The translations under genes and the position numbers were made by a program. From contig NZ_WHOM01000067.1 in NCBI RefSeq assembly GCF_009739465.1, positions 186,001-250,000 of the forward strand: 64,000 nt of DNA, read 5' to 3'. Under the pieces are notes generated by a model, which saw nothing but the letters and a program-made list of their open reading frames with translations, had not been told where the DNA came from and did no database searches. The stretch is from Streptomyces apocyni (GTDB lineage Bacteria; Actinomycetota; Actinomycetes; Streptomycetales; Streptomycetaceae). This document shows positions 36,769 through 46,309 of this stretch, piece by piece. Position 1 is the first letter of the stretch. Every line of letters begins with the position of its first letter.

Positions 36769-36810
36769 CGCGGCGGGGTGTGCGGTTGATAGACCGCGCA
36801 CCCCGCCGCG
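36769..36810 (+). terminator. Hairpin between the LamG and RHS genes
   Basis: CGCGGCGGGGTGTGCGGT pairs with ACCGCGCACCCCGCCGCG (one G-U) around a 6-nt loop, immediately after the LamG stop. It may terminate or attenuate transcription before the RHS gene. Confidence 0.8.
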
Positions 36811-36874
36811 GGCACCCCCCTTCTCCTGCCTCGGCGCTGCTCCGGCGCCCTCCACCGAGAGATTGATCTCCACG

Positions 36875-39800
36875 ATGAACGGCATATCCAGACCCCGGCG
36901 GTACTCCGCGCTGCGGCGCCGGGTCGCCCTGGGCGTATCGGCGGTGATGGTCGGCACCCTGCTGCAGGCCATCGTGACACCAACAGCGACGGCGGAGCCC
37001 ACGGGCAACAGCCGCCCCGACCTGCCCTCGGCGGAGAATCCGGTCAAGGGCCGGGACGGCGTCAAGGCCGAGCCGCGCAAGCTGGCCAAGGGGCCTAAGG
37101 CGCCTACGGAGAAGCCGAAGGCGAAGTGGCCCAAGGCCGGTTCGGCGGTCGTGACGGTCCCGGCGGCCTCGTCCAAGGCCGCTGACGCGCCGACGCCGCG
37201 CAAGGCGAAGGGGCTGCCCCTGGCGCTGGGGGCGCCGGAGGACGTCAAGGCGGCCAAGACGCCAGTGCGGGGCAAGGTCTCCGCACGGGTCCTGGGCCGA
37301 AAGGCGGCCGAGCGCGCCGGAGTGAACGGTGTGCTGTTCGCCCTGGAGCCGGGGGAAAGGAAGGGCGACAAGCCGGGTAGGGCACAGGCGATGGTCGACT
37401 ACTCTTCCTTCGCCGAAGCCTTTGGCGGCGGCTACGCCCGTCGGCTCACCCTGGTCGAGCTTCCGGGTTGTGTCCTGGACGAGCCGAGCAAGCCTGAGTG
37501 CCGTACCAGTGAGCCGGTGCCGACGGTCAATGACACGGAGAAGCAGACCCTGACCACGGACGGGGTGGCGCTGCGAGCCTCGGCACCGACGGTGCTGGCG
37601 GCCGTCGCGGCGGAGGAGGGCGAGAACAGCGACTACACCGCGACCTCGCTGTCCCCTTCCGCGACGTGGAACACCAACCTCAACACCGGTGACTTCGCCT
37701 GGTCCTACGACATCCCGGTGCCCGGCGTGCCCGGCGGTCTGCAACCGAACGTGGGTCTGTCCTACTCCTCCGGGGCAATCGACGGCCGCACCGGCACCAC
37801 CAACAACCAGTCCTCCTGGGTCGGTGACGGCTTCGACCTGTGGCCCGGCTACATCGAGCGCCGCTACAAGCCGTGCGCCGACGACGGCGAGGAGAGCGCC
37901 GACGGCAACAAGCCCGGCGACCTGTGCTGGGACTACGACAATGCGTTCATCACCTTCAACGGCAAGGGCGGCGAGCTCGTCCCGGCCGGAGGCGACGAGT
38001 TCAAGTTCCAGCAGGACGACGGCAGCCGCATCAAGCGCCTGAAGTCCACCAACCGCGGCAACGGCGACAACAACGGCGAGTACTGGCGCCTCACCGACCC
38101 GAACGGCGTGCGCTACTACTTCGGCTACAACCGCCTGCCCGGCTGGGCCGACGGCAAGGCGACCACTAACTCCACCTGGGCCGTCCCGGTCTTCGGCAAC
38201 AACTCCGGCGAGCCCTGCCACGCCACTTCAGGCTTCAAGGACTCCTGGTGCCAGCAGGCCTGGCGCTGGAACCTGGACTACGTGGTCGACCCCCGCGCCA
38301 ACGCGGTGGCCTACTACTACGACCAGGAGAAGAACTCCTACGGCCGCAACCTGGAGGCCAAGGACAACACCCGCTACACCCGCGGAGGTTCCCTGGATCG
38401 TATCGAGTACGGCCTGAAGTCCTCGTCCATGTACGGCACCAAGCCGCTGGCCAAGGTCGACTTCACCACTGCCGAGCGCTGCCTGCCCAACGCCAGCACC
38501 GACTGCACATCCATCGAGAACGACGCGTTCTACTGGTACGACACTCCCTGGGACCTGAACTGCAAGGCGACCGAGGACTGCGACCAGGGCCGGATGTCCC
38601 CGGTGTTCTTCACGAGTAAGCGCCTCACGGGCGTCACCACTCAGGTCCGAGACGGTGACACGTACGCGAAGGTCGACTCCTTCAAGCTCGGCCACCGCTG
38701 GGGCCAGGCCGACATCGACTACCAGCTGCTGCTGGACTCGGTGCAGCGCACCGGCCACACCGCCGAACCTACGGTGACCCTGCCGAAGACCACCTTCGCC
38801 TACACCCAGCTCGCCAACCGCCTGGACAAGACCGGCGACGGCTACGCCCCGTTCATCAAGGCCCGCCTGTCCACCATCGCGGACGAGTCCGGTGGCCAGG
38901 TCGACGTCAACTACTCGCCCCCGGCCTGTACCTGGGACGCCCTGCCGGCCCCGGAGTCGAACACCACTCGCTGCTTCCCGCAGTACATCGGCGGTTCGGA
39001 CACCGCGGACAAGGAGAGGCAGTGGTTCAACAAGTACGTCGTCACCTCCACGGTCACCACCGACCGCACCGGCGGCGCCCCGGACAACAAGACTGTCTAC
39101 GAGTACAAGGGCGGCGCCGCCTGGCACTACGACGATGACGACGGCCTAACCAAGGAGAAGTTCAAGACCTGGTCCCAGTGGCGCGGCTACGGCCACGTCC
39201 GCGTCAAGACGGGCGGCCAGGGCGGCGCGACCGCCCTCAAGTCGCAGCAGGACTCCTACTTCCTGCGCGGCATGCACGGCGACCGCAAGGACACCAGCGG
39301 CGGCACCAAGACCGTGACCGTCTCACTGGATGCCGCCGAGGGAGACCCGATCACCGACCACGAGTCGGCGGCCGGATTCACGTACCGGACCGTGTCCTTC
39401 GACAAGCCCGACGGCAAGGTCCTGGGCAAGACGGTCAGCCGCCCCTGGTACCACGAGACCGGCAAGAAGGTCCGCGACTGGGGCACTCTCACCGCGAACC
39501 TCACCGGCACCTCCCACTCCAAGTCCTGGACCTCCCTGGACAACGGCGCGGGCACCAACTGGCGGGTCACCTCCACCTCGACGAAGTACGACACGGTCGC
39601 GGGCCGCGTCATCCAGGTCGACGACTTCGCCGACAACACCACCTCCGCCGACAATCGGTGCACCCGCACCACCTACGCCACCAACACCACCAAGAACATC
39701 CTCACCCTGCCCTCACGGGTGGAGACCGTCGCTGTCCGGTGCTCCGTCACCCCCGACCGGTCCAAGCACGTCCTGTCCGACGTCCGCACCGCCTATGACG

Positions 39801-42800
39801 GCGCCGCCTACAACGTCGCCCCGACCAAGGGCGACGCCACCGCGGCCGCGACGTTGAAGAAGCATGACGGGACCACTGGCACCTACCTGGAGTCCGGCGC
39901 CACCTTCGACGGCTACGGCCGGACGCTGACCACCACCGACCTGACGGCGAACGTCACGGCCACGAACACCGGCACGCCGGTCCGCACCGCCCGCACCGAC
40001 GGCCGCACGGCGACCACCGCCTACAGCCCAAAGACCGGCTTCCCCACCGAGCTCACCGAGGCCACCCCGCCCGCCAAGGCAGGCGACAGCACAACGGCCC
40101 AGACCACGGTCACCGAACTGGACCCGCTGCGCGGCCAGCCCACCGTGACGGTCGACAGCAACAGCAAGCGGACCACGTTCACCTATGACGCGCTGGGACG
40201 CTCGGACAAGGTGTGGCTGGCCGACCGCCGCACCAGCCAGACCCCCAGCTACCAGTTCACGTACTACGTCAACGAGGGTGAACCGGTCAGCGTCCGTACC
40301 CAGACACTGAACAACACCGGCGGCCAGCTCGCCTCCTACACCCTCTATGACGGGTTCCTGCGCGAGCGCCAGAGCCAGAGCCCGGGGCCGGACGGCGGCC
40401 GTCTCCTGACCGACGTCTTCTACGACGAGCGCGGCCAGGTCACCAAGACGTTCGCCCCGTACTACACCCAGGGCGCACCCAGCCGGAGCCTGTTCACGCC
40501 AGCTGACGCGCTGAGTGTGGAGTCCCAGACCCGCACCAGCTACGACGGCCTCGGCCGCCCGGTGGAGGAGAAGCTGATCGCCGGAAACGGCGACGGCGGC
40601 ACCGTACTCGGCGTCACCAGGACCGTCCACGGCGGGGACCGCACTACCGTCATCCCGCCCGAGGGCGGCATCGCCACCACCACCCTGGTCGACGCCCGGG
40701 GCCAGACCACCGAGGTCCGCCAGCACCACTCCCGTAACGTGACCGCCGCCTTCGACACCGTCAAGCGCGCCTACACGCCGCGCGGCGAGCTGGCCAAGGT
40801 CACCGATCAGGAGGGCAGCGCCTGGACCTACGCCTACGACCAACTCGGACGGCAGACCAAGGCCACCGACCCGGACAAGGGCACCACCACCAGCACCTAC
40901 GACGACCGCAGCCAGGTCCTCACCACCACTGACGCCCGCGGCATCACCCTGGCCAGCGTCTACGACGACCTGGGCCGTCAGACCGAGCTTCGTAGGGACA
41001 GCAAGACGGGCCCCCTGCGGGCGAAGTGGGTGTATGACACGATCACCGGCGCCAAGGGCCAGCTCGCCGAGGCCACCCGCTACGACGGCGGCAACGCCTA
41101 CACCTCAAAGGTCACCCAGTACGACCGCCTGTACCGGCCGGTCAAGACCGCGGTGGTGATCCCCGAGGCCGAAGGCGCCCTGGCGGGCACGTACCAGACC
41201 GGCACCGCCTACCGGACCTCCGGCCTGGTAGGCGCGGTCTCCTACTCGGCGGCCGGGTCTCTGCCGGGCGGCAGCTACAACTACTCCTACGAAGACGAGA
41301 CTCTGCGCCCGACCGCCGTGTTCGGCGGCGGTATCCGCGCGGACGTGACCCACTCGCTGACCGGCAAGCCGCTTCAGTACGAACTGGGTGCCACCGACGG
41401 GAAGAAGACCTGGGCCACTAACACCTACGAGTGGGGCACCCAGCGTCTGAAGACCGCCCGGGTCGACCGCCAGGACCAGGCAGGTGTCGACCAGTACGCG
41501 ACCTACGGCTACGACCAGGTGGGCAACATCCTGTCCGCGTCGGACGTGTCTCGTAGCGGTACCGACACTCAGTGCTTCACCTACGACCATCTGCGCCGCC
41601 TGAGTGAAGCCTGGACCCAGGGGAGCAAGACCTGCGCAGCCACCGGTAGCACCGCAACCATCGACGGCCCAGCCCCATACCACCACTCCTACACCTACGA
41701 CAAGGTCGGCAACCGCCTCACCGAAACCCTCCACGACACCAGCGGCGACACCACCAAGAACGTCCGGCGCACCTACGCCTACCCAGGCTCCGGCCAGGCC
41801 CAGCCGCACACCCTGACCTCGGTCACCAGCCAGCTCCCCGGCGGCACCAGCACCCGCGACTCCTACACCTACGACAAGGCGGGCAACACGACCGCTCGCA
41901 CCCTGAACGGCACCACCCAGACCCTGGCCTGGGACGCCGAAGGCCACCTCGCCAAGGCCACGCAGCCGGTCGAGAGCAAGCCGGACAAGATCACCGAGTA
42001 CCTGTACGACGCTGAAGGCAACCGCCTCATCGGCCGTACCCCCACCGAAACGACCCTCTACCTCGGCCACACCGAGGTCGTCCTACCCAAGGGCGCCACG
42101 AAGGCCAAGGCCACCCGCTACACCCCGCTAGGCGGCGGCCACCAGGCCATCAAGGCCGACGACGGCACGGTCAGCTTCACGACCGCCGACCCCAACGGCA
42201 CCGGCCAACTCGCCATCACGGCCACCGACCTGGCCCTCACCCAACGCCGCACCCTCCCCTTCGGCGCCCCCCGAGGCGAGACCCCGGAGGCCTGGCCCGG
42301 TACCAAGGGCTTCATCGGCGGCACCGACGACACGGCCAGCACCGGCCTGACCCACCTCGGCGCCCGCGAGTACGACCCCACCACCGCCCGCTTCCTCTCC
42401 GTCGACCCCCTCCTCGAGCTCGACCACTCCCAAACCCTCAACGGCTACACCTACGCCGCCCAGAACCCCCTCACCTACACCGATCCCACCGGCCTCGGCC
42501 TCGCTTGCGGCGGACGCGGCGGCGCCATGGAGGGCTGCGGCAGCGGTGTTGTCACCGACTCCAGCGGCGCCCGCTCCAGTAAGGGCAGGGCCCACGGCGG
42601 CAACGAACCCGGCTACAGCAAAGCTGTAGTCAAAATGCAGGCAACTACGGCGATAATTAGAGCCGCTAACCGCGCGCAGGCGGCAGCTACGCAGGCGGCT
42701 GGCGCAGAGGCGCGCAAGCAATATAGGTGTGGCGGGGGCTGCTCGCAGTCTGGCTACGGCCCAAGCGTAGACAGGCATCTCGATTCGAAGATGACTTACT

Positions 42801-43783
42801 ACGAACCGACCCCGGATCTCTTTGATTTGCTGAACAAGCACGTCAAGCCATTCGTGGTGGACACCGAGGCGTGGAAGGGGTGCTTCGGCGAAGGGGACTT
42901 GTCAGATTGCGGATGGGCGGCACTGGACCTGCCGACCCCCGCCAAGGGCGCGAAAGCCCTCAAGCTAGGAAAGGGGGCAGATAAAGCGAAGAAGGGGAAG
43001 AAGTCCGGCGGCTGCATGTGCTTCCTCGCCGGAACCGACGTCCTCCTGGCCGATGGCACCACCAAGAACATCGAGGACATCGAACTCGGCGACACAGTCC
43101 TGGCCACTGACCCCGAAACGGGCGAGACCAGCGAACGCGACGTCACCGCCACCATCGTCACCAACGACGACAAGTACTTCACTGATCTCACCATCACCAC
43201 ACCCGACGGGCCGGAATCCCTCGTCGCCACCCACGAACACCCCTTCTGGGCAGTCTCCGAACAGGACTGGATCGAAGCCGGAGACCTCCAACCCGGCATG
43301 ACCCTTCGCACGGACGACGGCCACACCGTCACCGTGACCGCCACGCGCCAATACAAAGACGATCAGCGCACCTACAACCTCACCATTGAGGGCGTCCACA
43401 CGTACTATGTGCTGGCAGGCGAGACGCCGGTCCTCGTGCACAACTCAAATTGCGGGCCGGGTACGAAATTCGATGTGCCTACCGGGCCAGGCATCTACAC
43501 CATTCATCTCAATGACGGAACGAAGTACGTAGGAAGCTCAACGTCAAGTATTAGAGAACGAGTGAACAAGTCGATGCGATCCAAGCATGCGGTCCGCAAG
43601 GCTGGATACACGTCGGATGACGTAGTTAATGTCACCTACTTCACTCTGCCTGCTGGTACAAGCAAGACGGCTATCCGTCGTATGGAGCAGACTATGATGG
43701 AGGGCGTTAAGGCGAGAGGTGGAACTCTCCTTAACCGAAGAGACCCAGAAATCGAAGTTCCTAGCGGCGGGTACCTACCGTAA
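36875..43783 (+). CDS. Secreted RHS/YD-repeat polymorphic toxin with Hint protease-like domain and GIY-YIG nuclease tip
   Basis: 2302 residues from the ATG at 36875. A signal peptide (ends TATAEP) is followed by a SpvB-like N-terminal beta region (WSYDIPVPGVPGGLQPNVGL), tens of YD/RHS repeats and the RHS core signature (REYDPTTARFLSVDPLL, NPLTYTDPTG) near residue 1860. A Hint domain starts CFLAGTDVLLADG (C2049), contains THEHPFW and ends LVHN (H2189, N2190). The last 112 residues form a GIY-YIG-type domain: GIY at 2206-2208, YVG at 2218-2220, RERV, E2271 and N2287. By analogy with polymorphic toxins, Hint autoproteolysis would release the nuclease tip. From 42.6 kb the codon use becomes less GC-biased, a sign of an exchanged tip. 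Confidence 0.92.
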   Translation: MNGISRPRRYSALRRRVALGVSAVMVGTLLQAIVTPTATAEPTGNSRPDLPSAENPVKGRDGVKAEPRKLAKGPKAPTEKPKAKWPKAGSAVVTVPAASSKAADAPTPRKAKGLPLALGAPEDVKAAKTPVRGKVSARVLGRKAAERAGVNGVLFALEPGERKGDKPGRAQAMVDYSSFAEAFGGGYARRLTLVELPGCVLDEPSKPECRTSEPVPTVNDTEKQTLTTDGVALRASAPTVLAAVAAEEGENSDYTATSLSPSATWNTNLNTGDFAWSYDIPVPGVPGGLQPNVGLSYSSGAIDGRTGTTNNQSSWVGDGFDLWPGYIERRYKPCADDGEESADGNKPGDLCWDYDNAFITFNGKGGELVPAGGDEFKFQQDDGSRIKRLKSTNRGNGDNNGEYWRLTDPNGVRYYFGYNRLPGWADGKATTNSTWAVPVFGNNSGEPCHATSGFKDSWCQQAWRWNLDYVVDPRANAVAYYYDQEKNSYGRNLEAKDNTRYTRGGSLDRIEYGLKSSSMYGTKPLAKVDFTTAERCLPNASTDCTSIENDAFYWYDTPWDLNCKATEDCDQGRMSPVFFTSKRLTGVTTQVRDGDTYAKVDSFKLGHRWGQADIDYQLLLDSVQRTGHTAEPTVTLPKTTFAYTQLANRLDKTGDGYAPFIKARLSTIADESGGQVDVNYSPPACTWDALPAPESNTTRCFPQYIGGSDTADKERQWFNKYVVTSTVTTDRTGGAPDNKTVYEYKGGAAWHYDDDDGLTKEKFKTWSQWRGYGHVRVKTGGQGGATALKSQQDSYFLRGMHGDRKDTSGGTKTVTVSLDAAEGDPITDHESAAGFTYRTVSFDKPDGKVLGKTVSRPWYHETGKKVRDWGTLTANLTGTSHSKSWTSLDNGAGTNWRVTSTSTKYDTVAGRVIQVDDFADNTTSADNRCTRTTYATNTTKNILTLPSRVETVAVRCSVTPDRSKHVLSDVRTAYDGAAYNVAPTKGDATAAATLKKHDGTTGTYLESGATFDGYGRTLTTTDLTANVTATNTGTPVRTARTDGRTATTAYSPKTGFPTELTEATPPAKAGDSTTAQTTVTELDPLRGQPTVTVDSNSKRTTFTYDALGRSDKVWLADRRTSQTPSYQFTYYVNEGEPVSVRTQTLNNTGGQLASYTLYDGFLRERQSQSPGPDGGRLLTDVFYDERGQVTKTFAPYYTQGAPSRSLFTPADALSVESQTRTSYDGLGRPVEEKLIAGNGDGGTVLGVTRTVHGGDRTTVIPPEGGIATTTLVDARGQTTEVRQHHSRNVTAAFDTVKRAYTPRGELAKVTDQEGSAWTYAYDQLGRQTKATDPDKGTTTSTYDDRSQVLTTTDARGITLASVYDDLGRQTELRRDSKTGPLRAKWVYDTITGAKGQLAEATRYDGGNAYTSKVTQYDRLYRPVKTAVVIPEAEGALAGTYQTGTAYRTSGLVGAVSYSAAGSLPGGSYNYSYEDETLRPTAVFGGGIRADVTHSLTGKPLQYELGATDGKKTWATNTYEWGTQRLKTARVDRQDQAGVDQYATYGYDQVGNILSASDVSRSGTDTQCFTYDHLRRLSEAWTQGSKTCAATGSTATIDGPAPYHHSYTYDKVGNRLTETLHDTSGDTTKNVRRTYAYPGSGQAQPHTLTSVTSQLPGGTSTRDSYTYDKAGNTTARTLNGTTQTLAWDAEGHLAKATQPVESKPDKITEYLYDAEGNRLIGRTPTETTLYLGHTEVVLPKGATKAKATRYTPLGGGHQAIKADDGTVSFTTADPNGTGQLAITATDLALTQRRTLPFGAPRGETPEAWPGTKGFIGGTDDTASTGLTHLGAREYDPTTARFLSVDPLLELDHSQTLNGYTYAAQNPLTYTDPTGLGLACGGRGGAMEGCGSGVVTDSSGARSSKGRAHGGNEPGYSKAVVKMQATTAIIRAANRAQAAATQAAGAEARKQYRCGGGCSQSGYGPSVDRHLDSKMTYYEPTPDLFDLLNKHVKPFVVDTEAWKGCFGEGDLSDCGWAALDLPTPAKGAKALKLGKGADKAKKGKKSGGCMCFLAGTDVLLADGTTKNIEDIELGDTVLATDPETGETSERDVTATIVTNDDKYFTDLTITTPDGPESLVATHEHPFWAVSEQDWIEAGDLQPGMTLRTDDGHTVTVTATRQYKDDQRTYNLTIEGVHTYYVLAGETPVLVHNSNCGPGTKFDVPTGPGIYTIHLNDGTKYVGSSTSSIRERVNKSMRSKHAVRKAGYTSDDVVNVTYFTLPAGTSKTAIRRMEQTMMEGVKARGGTLLNRRDPEIEVPSGGYLP

Positions 43784-43803
43784 GCCTCTAACTGGAGTTA
43801 GTG

Positions 43804-44241
43804 ATGGGAACCTGGGGTTCAGGTCCGTTCGACAGCGACACAGCTGAGGACTTCCTCGATGAGCTGGAAGAACAGTCGGCTCCGCAGCGGCTAGCGGTCG
43901 TGCAGAGCACGTTCCGTTCCGCTGTTGAGGGGGGTGGGAGCTCCTCTTCCTCGGTACTGCCAGAGGAGGTGATGGCTGCTGCGGCGGTGGTTGCGGCAAA
44001 TATCCCTGCTGGGCACTCTCTGGCTTGGAACGAGGAATATCCGGGAATCACAGAATGGCTAGCGAAACCAATCGCGCAGGCCCTGGCGTCATCTGCTGTC
44101 CAAGCGCTGGAAGTGGCATTGCCCGCAGACGGTTGGTTCTGGCGAAGCTGGGTTGATGCTGAGGAGAGATCTGAGGCCCAGGCTGCGATTGACCGCTTGC
44201 GGTCTGTGTTGCGCCCCGTCAGTGAAGGTGAATCTCGATAA
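43804..44241 (+). CDS. DUF4259 protein, candidate immunity protein for the GIY-YIG toxin
   Basis: 145 residues from the ATG at 43804, with GGAG 6 nt upstream; a GTG one codon earlier is less likely. It begins MGTWGSGPFDSDTAEDFLDEL, the hallmark of DUF4259, and is acidic and helical with no signal peptide. It starts 20 nt after the toxin stop on the same strand and is followed by a strong terminator, the usual layout of toxin and immunity genes. DUF4259 proteins are often found beside polymorphic toxins (recollection). Neutralisation of this toxin is inferred, not shown. Confidence 0.82.
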   Translation: MGTWGSGPFDSDTAEDFLDELEEQSAPQRLAVVQSTFRSAVEGGGSSSSSVLPEEVMAAAAVVAANIPAGHSLAWNEEYPGITEWLAKPIAQALASSAVQALEVALPADGWFWRSWVDAEERSEAQAAIDRLRSVLRPVSEGESR

Positions 44242-44276
44242 CTGATCTTTGATATCGAGGTCAGGCCCGCATGCGA

Positions 44277-44319
44277 CTGAAGAGCCCCACCGAATTCCTA
44301 TTTCGGTGGGGCTCTTCAG
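44277..44319. terminator. Strong terminator after the immunity gene
   Basis: Perfect 18-bp stem CTGAAGAGCCCCACCGAA / TTCGGTGGGGCTCTTCAG with a 7-nt loop (44295-44301). It separates the toxin module from the integrase remnant. Confidence 0.93.
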
Positions 44320-44347
44320 CCTTTTGACGGCAACGGTGACGGCAACG

Positions 44348-45250
44348 TCAGCGGACGACGGCTGCAGTGGGCGGATCGTCCGGGGTGTCGGTCGGGCCGA
44401 GAATGCTGCCGAGGGTGTCGATGGCCTGGCGTTGGAAGCGGAGGCGTACGTGCGCGTAGACGCCGGCGGTGACGCCGATGTGGGCGTGGCCGAGGAGTTC
44501 TTTGATGACGACGAGATCGACGCCCTGTTCCAGGAGCAGGGTGGCAGTCGAGTGGCGGAGGGCGTGGAAGCGGATCGCCCGGAGCCCTGCGCTGTGGAGG
44601 AGGCGGCGGAAGCGGCGGGTGAGGTTGGTGGGGTCGAGCGGCCTGCCCTTCGAGGTGGTGAAGACGAGCCCGTTGTCCGTCTAGCCCGTTCCGGCCGCCT
44701 GGCGCTCTTCCTGCTGCCGTTCCTGATGGATCTTGAGGGAGCTGAGGCACTCGGTGGGGAGGGCGATGCGGCGCTCGGAGGCCAGGGTCTTGGTGTTCAA
44801 GACAGTCAGACCCTGGCTGCGGGTCCGCTGGAGCGAGCGATGGATGGTGGCGGTGCCGCCGTCGAGGTCGCGGTCTTCCCAGCGCAGGCCGAGGAGTTCG
44901 CCCTTGCGGAGTCCGGTGCGCAGGGCGAGTTCGTATAGCGCGTGTAGCCGGTCACCGCTGGCTGCCTGAAGGAACTGGCGGGCCTCAGTTGCCACGAGGA
45001 GCCGGAAGCGTGCAGCACTGGTAGGTGGTGCGGAGCTCGTCGAGGAAGGCGTGTACGTCGCGTGCGGTGAGCCGCGCGAGCTTCTTCTTGCCAAGGCCGG
45101 GGACGAGGTGGAGGCGGACATAGTCGGTGTAGCGGGTGTGCGTGTTCTAGCGCAACTGGTGGACGGCGACGTTGTTCAGTCAGTACGTGAGGTAGTCGCC
45201 GACGGGGCTGTCGGCCGCAGCGAGCGCATCAGTCGGATGCCTAGCTACGA
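44348..45250 (-). pseudogene. Decayed tyrosine recombinase (phage-type integrase)
   Basis: Fragments read in order on the minus strand. The N-terminal part is SPVGDYLTY, stop TGA (45180-45182), LNNVAVHQLR, stop TAG (45147-45149), then NTHTRYTDYVRLHLVPGLGK to RTTYQCC. A frame change and apparent deletion of some 60-70 codons near 45010 follow, then the catalytic part EARQFLQ, RTGLRKGELLGL, stop TAG (44681-44683), FHALRHSTATLL, LLGHAHIGVTAGVYAHV, ending at a TGA (44348). All catalytic residues (R, K, H-R, H, Y) can still be seen. The nonsense codons correspond to Trp and Glu positions in related integrases. The exact 5' end is uncertain; no tRNA or att site was found nearby. Confidence 0.88.
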
Positions 45251-45292
45251 CGGGGAGTTAGCCGGTGCGGCAGGCTCAAGGTCCGAGCCCGC

Positions 45293-46051
45293 TTAGCGGG
45301 GCGGGCGTGGGCGTGGGAGGCGGTAGGAGCGGATGACCGTGAGGTAGCAGAGGGAGGCTAGGGCCAGGGCCAGGCCGGTGGTTTTGGCGAGGGAGCGGTT
45401 CAGGGATTCGGAGAAGCCCGCGCCTCTTGGGCGTAGGTGGCCCTTGGGGTCGGAGATGATGCCGATGGCGTCTCCGGGCCGGGTGGTCTGGCTGCAGCCG
45501 CGGGTGATGGTGGTCCGGACGATTCTGCCGTCCTGGGCCGCCACCGAGCAGTGTGCTGCCGTGCCGAATGCGATCGAAGTGACCGTGGCCGTCTGGGGTT
45601 CGCCCCGGTTGGCCAGTACCGCTTCGGCTGCCACCTCTGGTGACTGTAGTGCGAGGGTGACGCCCAGGATGGTGACCGCGGCTACCAGCAGGTGGCCCGC
45701 CCTGGTGGTGATCAGGTAGATCGCGAGGCTGAGGGTGAGAAGTACGCCGATCATTCCCGAGAACAGCACAGGGGTGCCCGTGAGCGCTCCGGCGGCCCCG
45801 GCTGTGATGATCGCGGCTGTAGACAGTGCGGACACCACGACGCCTTCCCTGGACAGCCAGCGGGGTGGGCTGCCGGTGTACTCCGCGGGCCCCCAGAGGT
45901 GGCGCTTCAGGCGGGTGCGCAGGTGGTGCTGGGGGTGGTGCGAGGGGTGTGCGGGGGGTGAGGTGGCGTGATGGAGGGTAGAGGGCTGCTGGGTGGGGGA
46001 GGGCGGTCTGTGCGCCTTGATCCCCTTATTTCGCTTTCGCGCCCTGCGCAT
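45293..46051 (-). CDS. Putative membrane protein of unknown function
   Basis: 252 residues from the ATG at 46051, chosen because GGAGGA lies 8 nt upstream; the frame is open to 46186. A very basic, His/Pro-rich cytoplasmic N-terminus (1-65) is followed by about three clustered hydrophobic helices (about 70-155). A soluble segment has two cysteines (AAHCSVAAQDG, ITRGCSQTT), and a final transmembrane helix (about 220-240) precedes a basic tail. The soluble part between the helices (beta-rich, RPGDAIGIISDPKGHLRPRG) is probably extracytoplasmic. I do not recognise the family. Confidence 0.72.
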   Translation of the reverse strand: MRRARKRNKGIKAHRPPSPTQQPSTLHHATSPPAHPSHHPQHHLRTRLKRHLWGPAEYTGSPPRWLSREGVVVSALSTAAIITAGAAGALTGTPVLFSGMIGVLLTLSLAIYLITTRAGHLLVAAVTILGVTLALQSPEVAAEAVLANRGEPQTATVTSIAFGTAAHCSVAAQDGRIVRTTITRGCSQTTRPGDAIGIISDPKGHLRPRGAGFSESLNRSLAKTTGLALALASLCYLTVIRSYRLPRPRPPR

Positions 46052-46211
46052 GTTCTGGTTCCTCCTCGCCACCTCGGATTTTGCACCACGGTGCAATGGG
46101 GTGGAAGAGGGGGGGGCTCCGGCTGTGGCTGGCGCCTCTGGGGTGTTGATGCGTCCGCGATTCATCTGTTGTGCGGTTGTGATCATCGCGGGGCAACCTT
46201 CCGACGAACCC

Positions 46212-46220
46212 TGATCGTTA
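46212..46220 (+). promoter_or_regulatory. Shared upstream motif TGATCGTTA, copy 1
   Basis: The same 9-mer occurs at 47129-47137, in each case 98 nt before the TTG start of one of two paralogous lipoprotein genes. Similarity continues for about 25 bp downstream in both copies. Likely a duplicated promoter or operator. Confidence 0.5.
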
Positions 46221-46309
46221 CGTGAAATCGCTGGTCAGGAGGGTGGGATCTGCTTTTCTCTTGGCTGGGCCCTTGGGTTAGCCGAGGGGCAAGCAGGAGA
46301 GTGGGAACG

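Noticed and set aside
44242..46300. tRNA gene as an integration site next to the integrase remnant
   Set aside because: No cloverleaf or CCA-type 3' end could be found on either strand.
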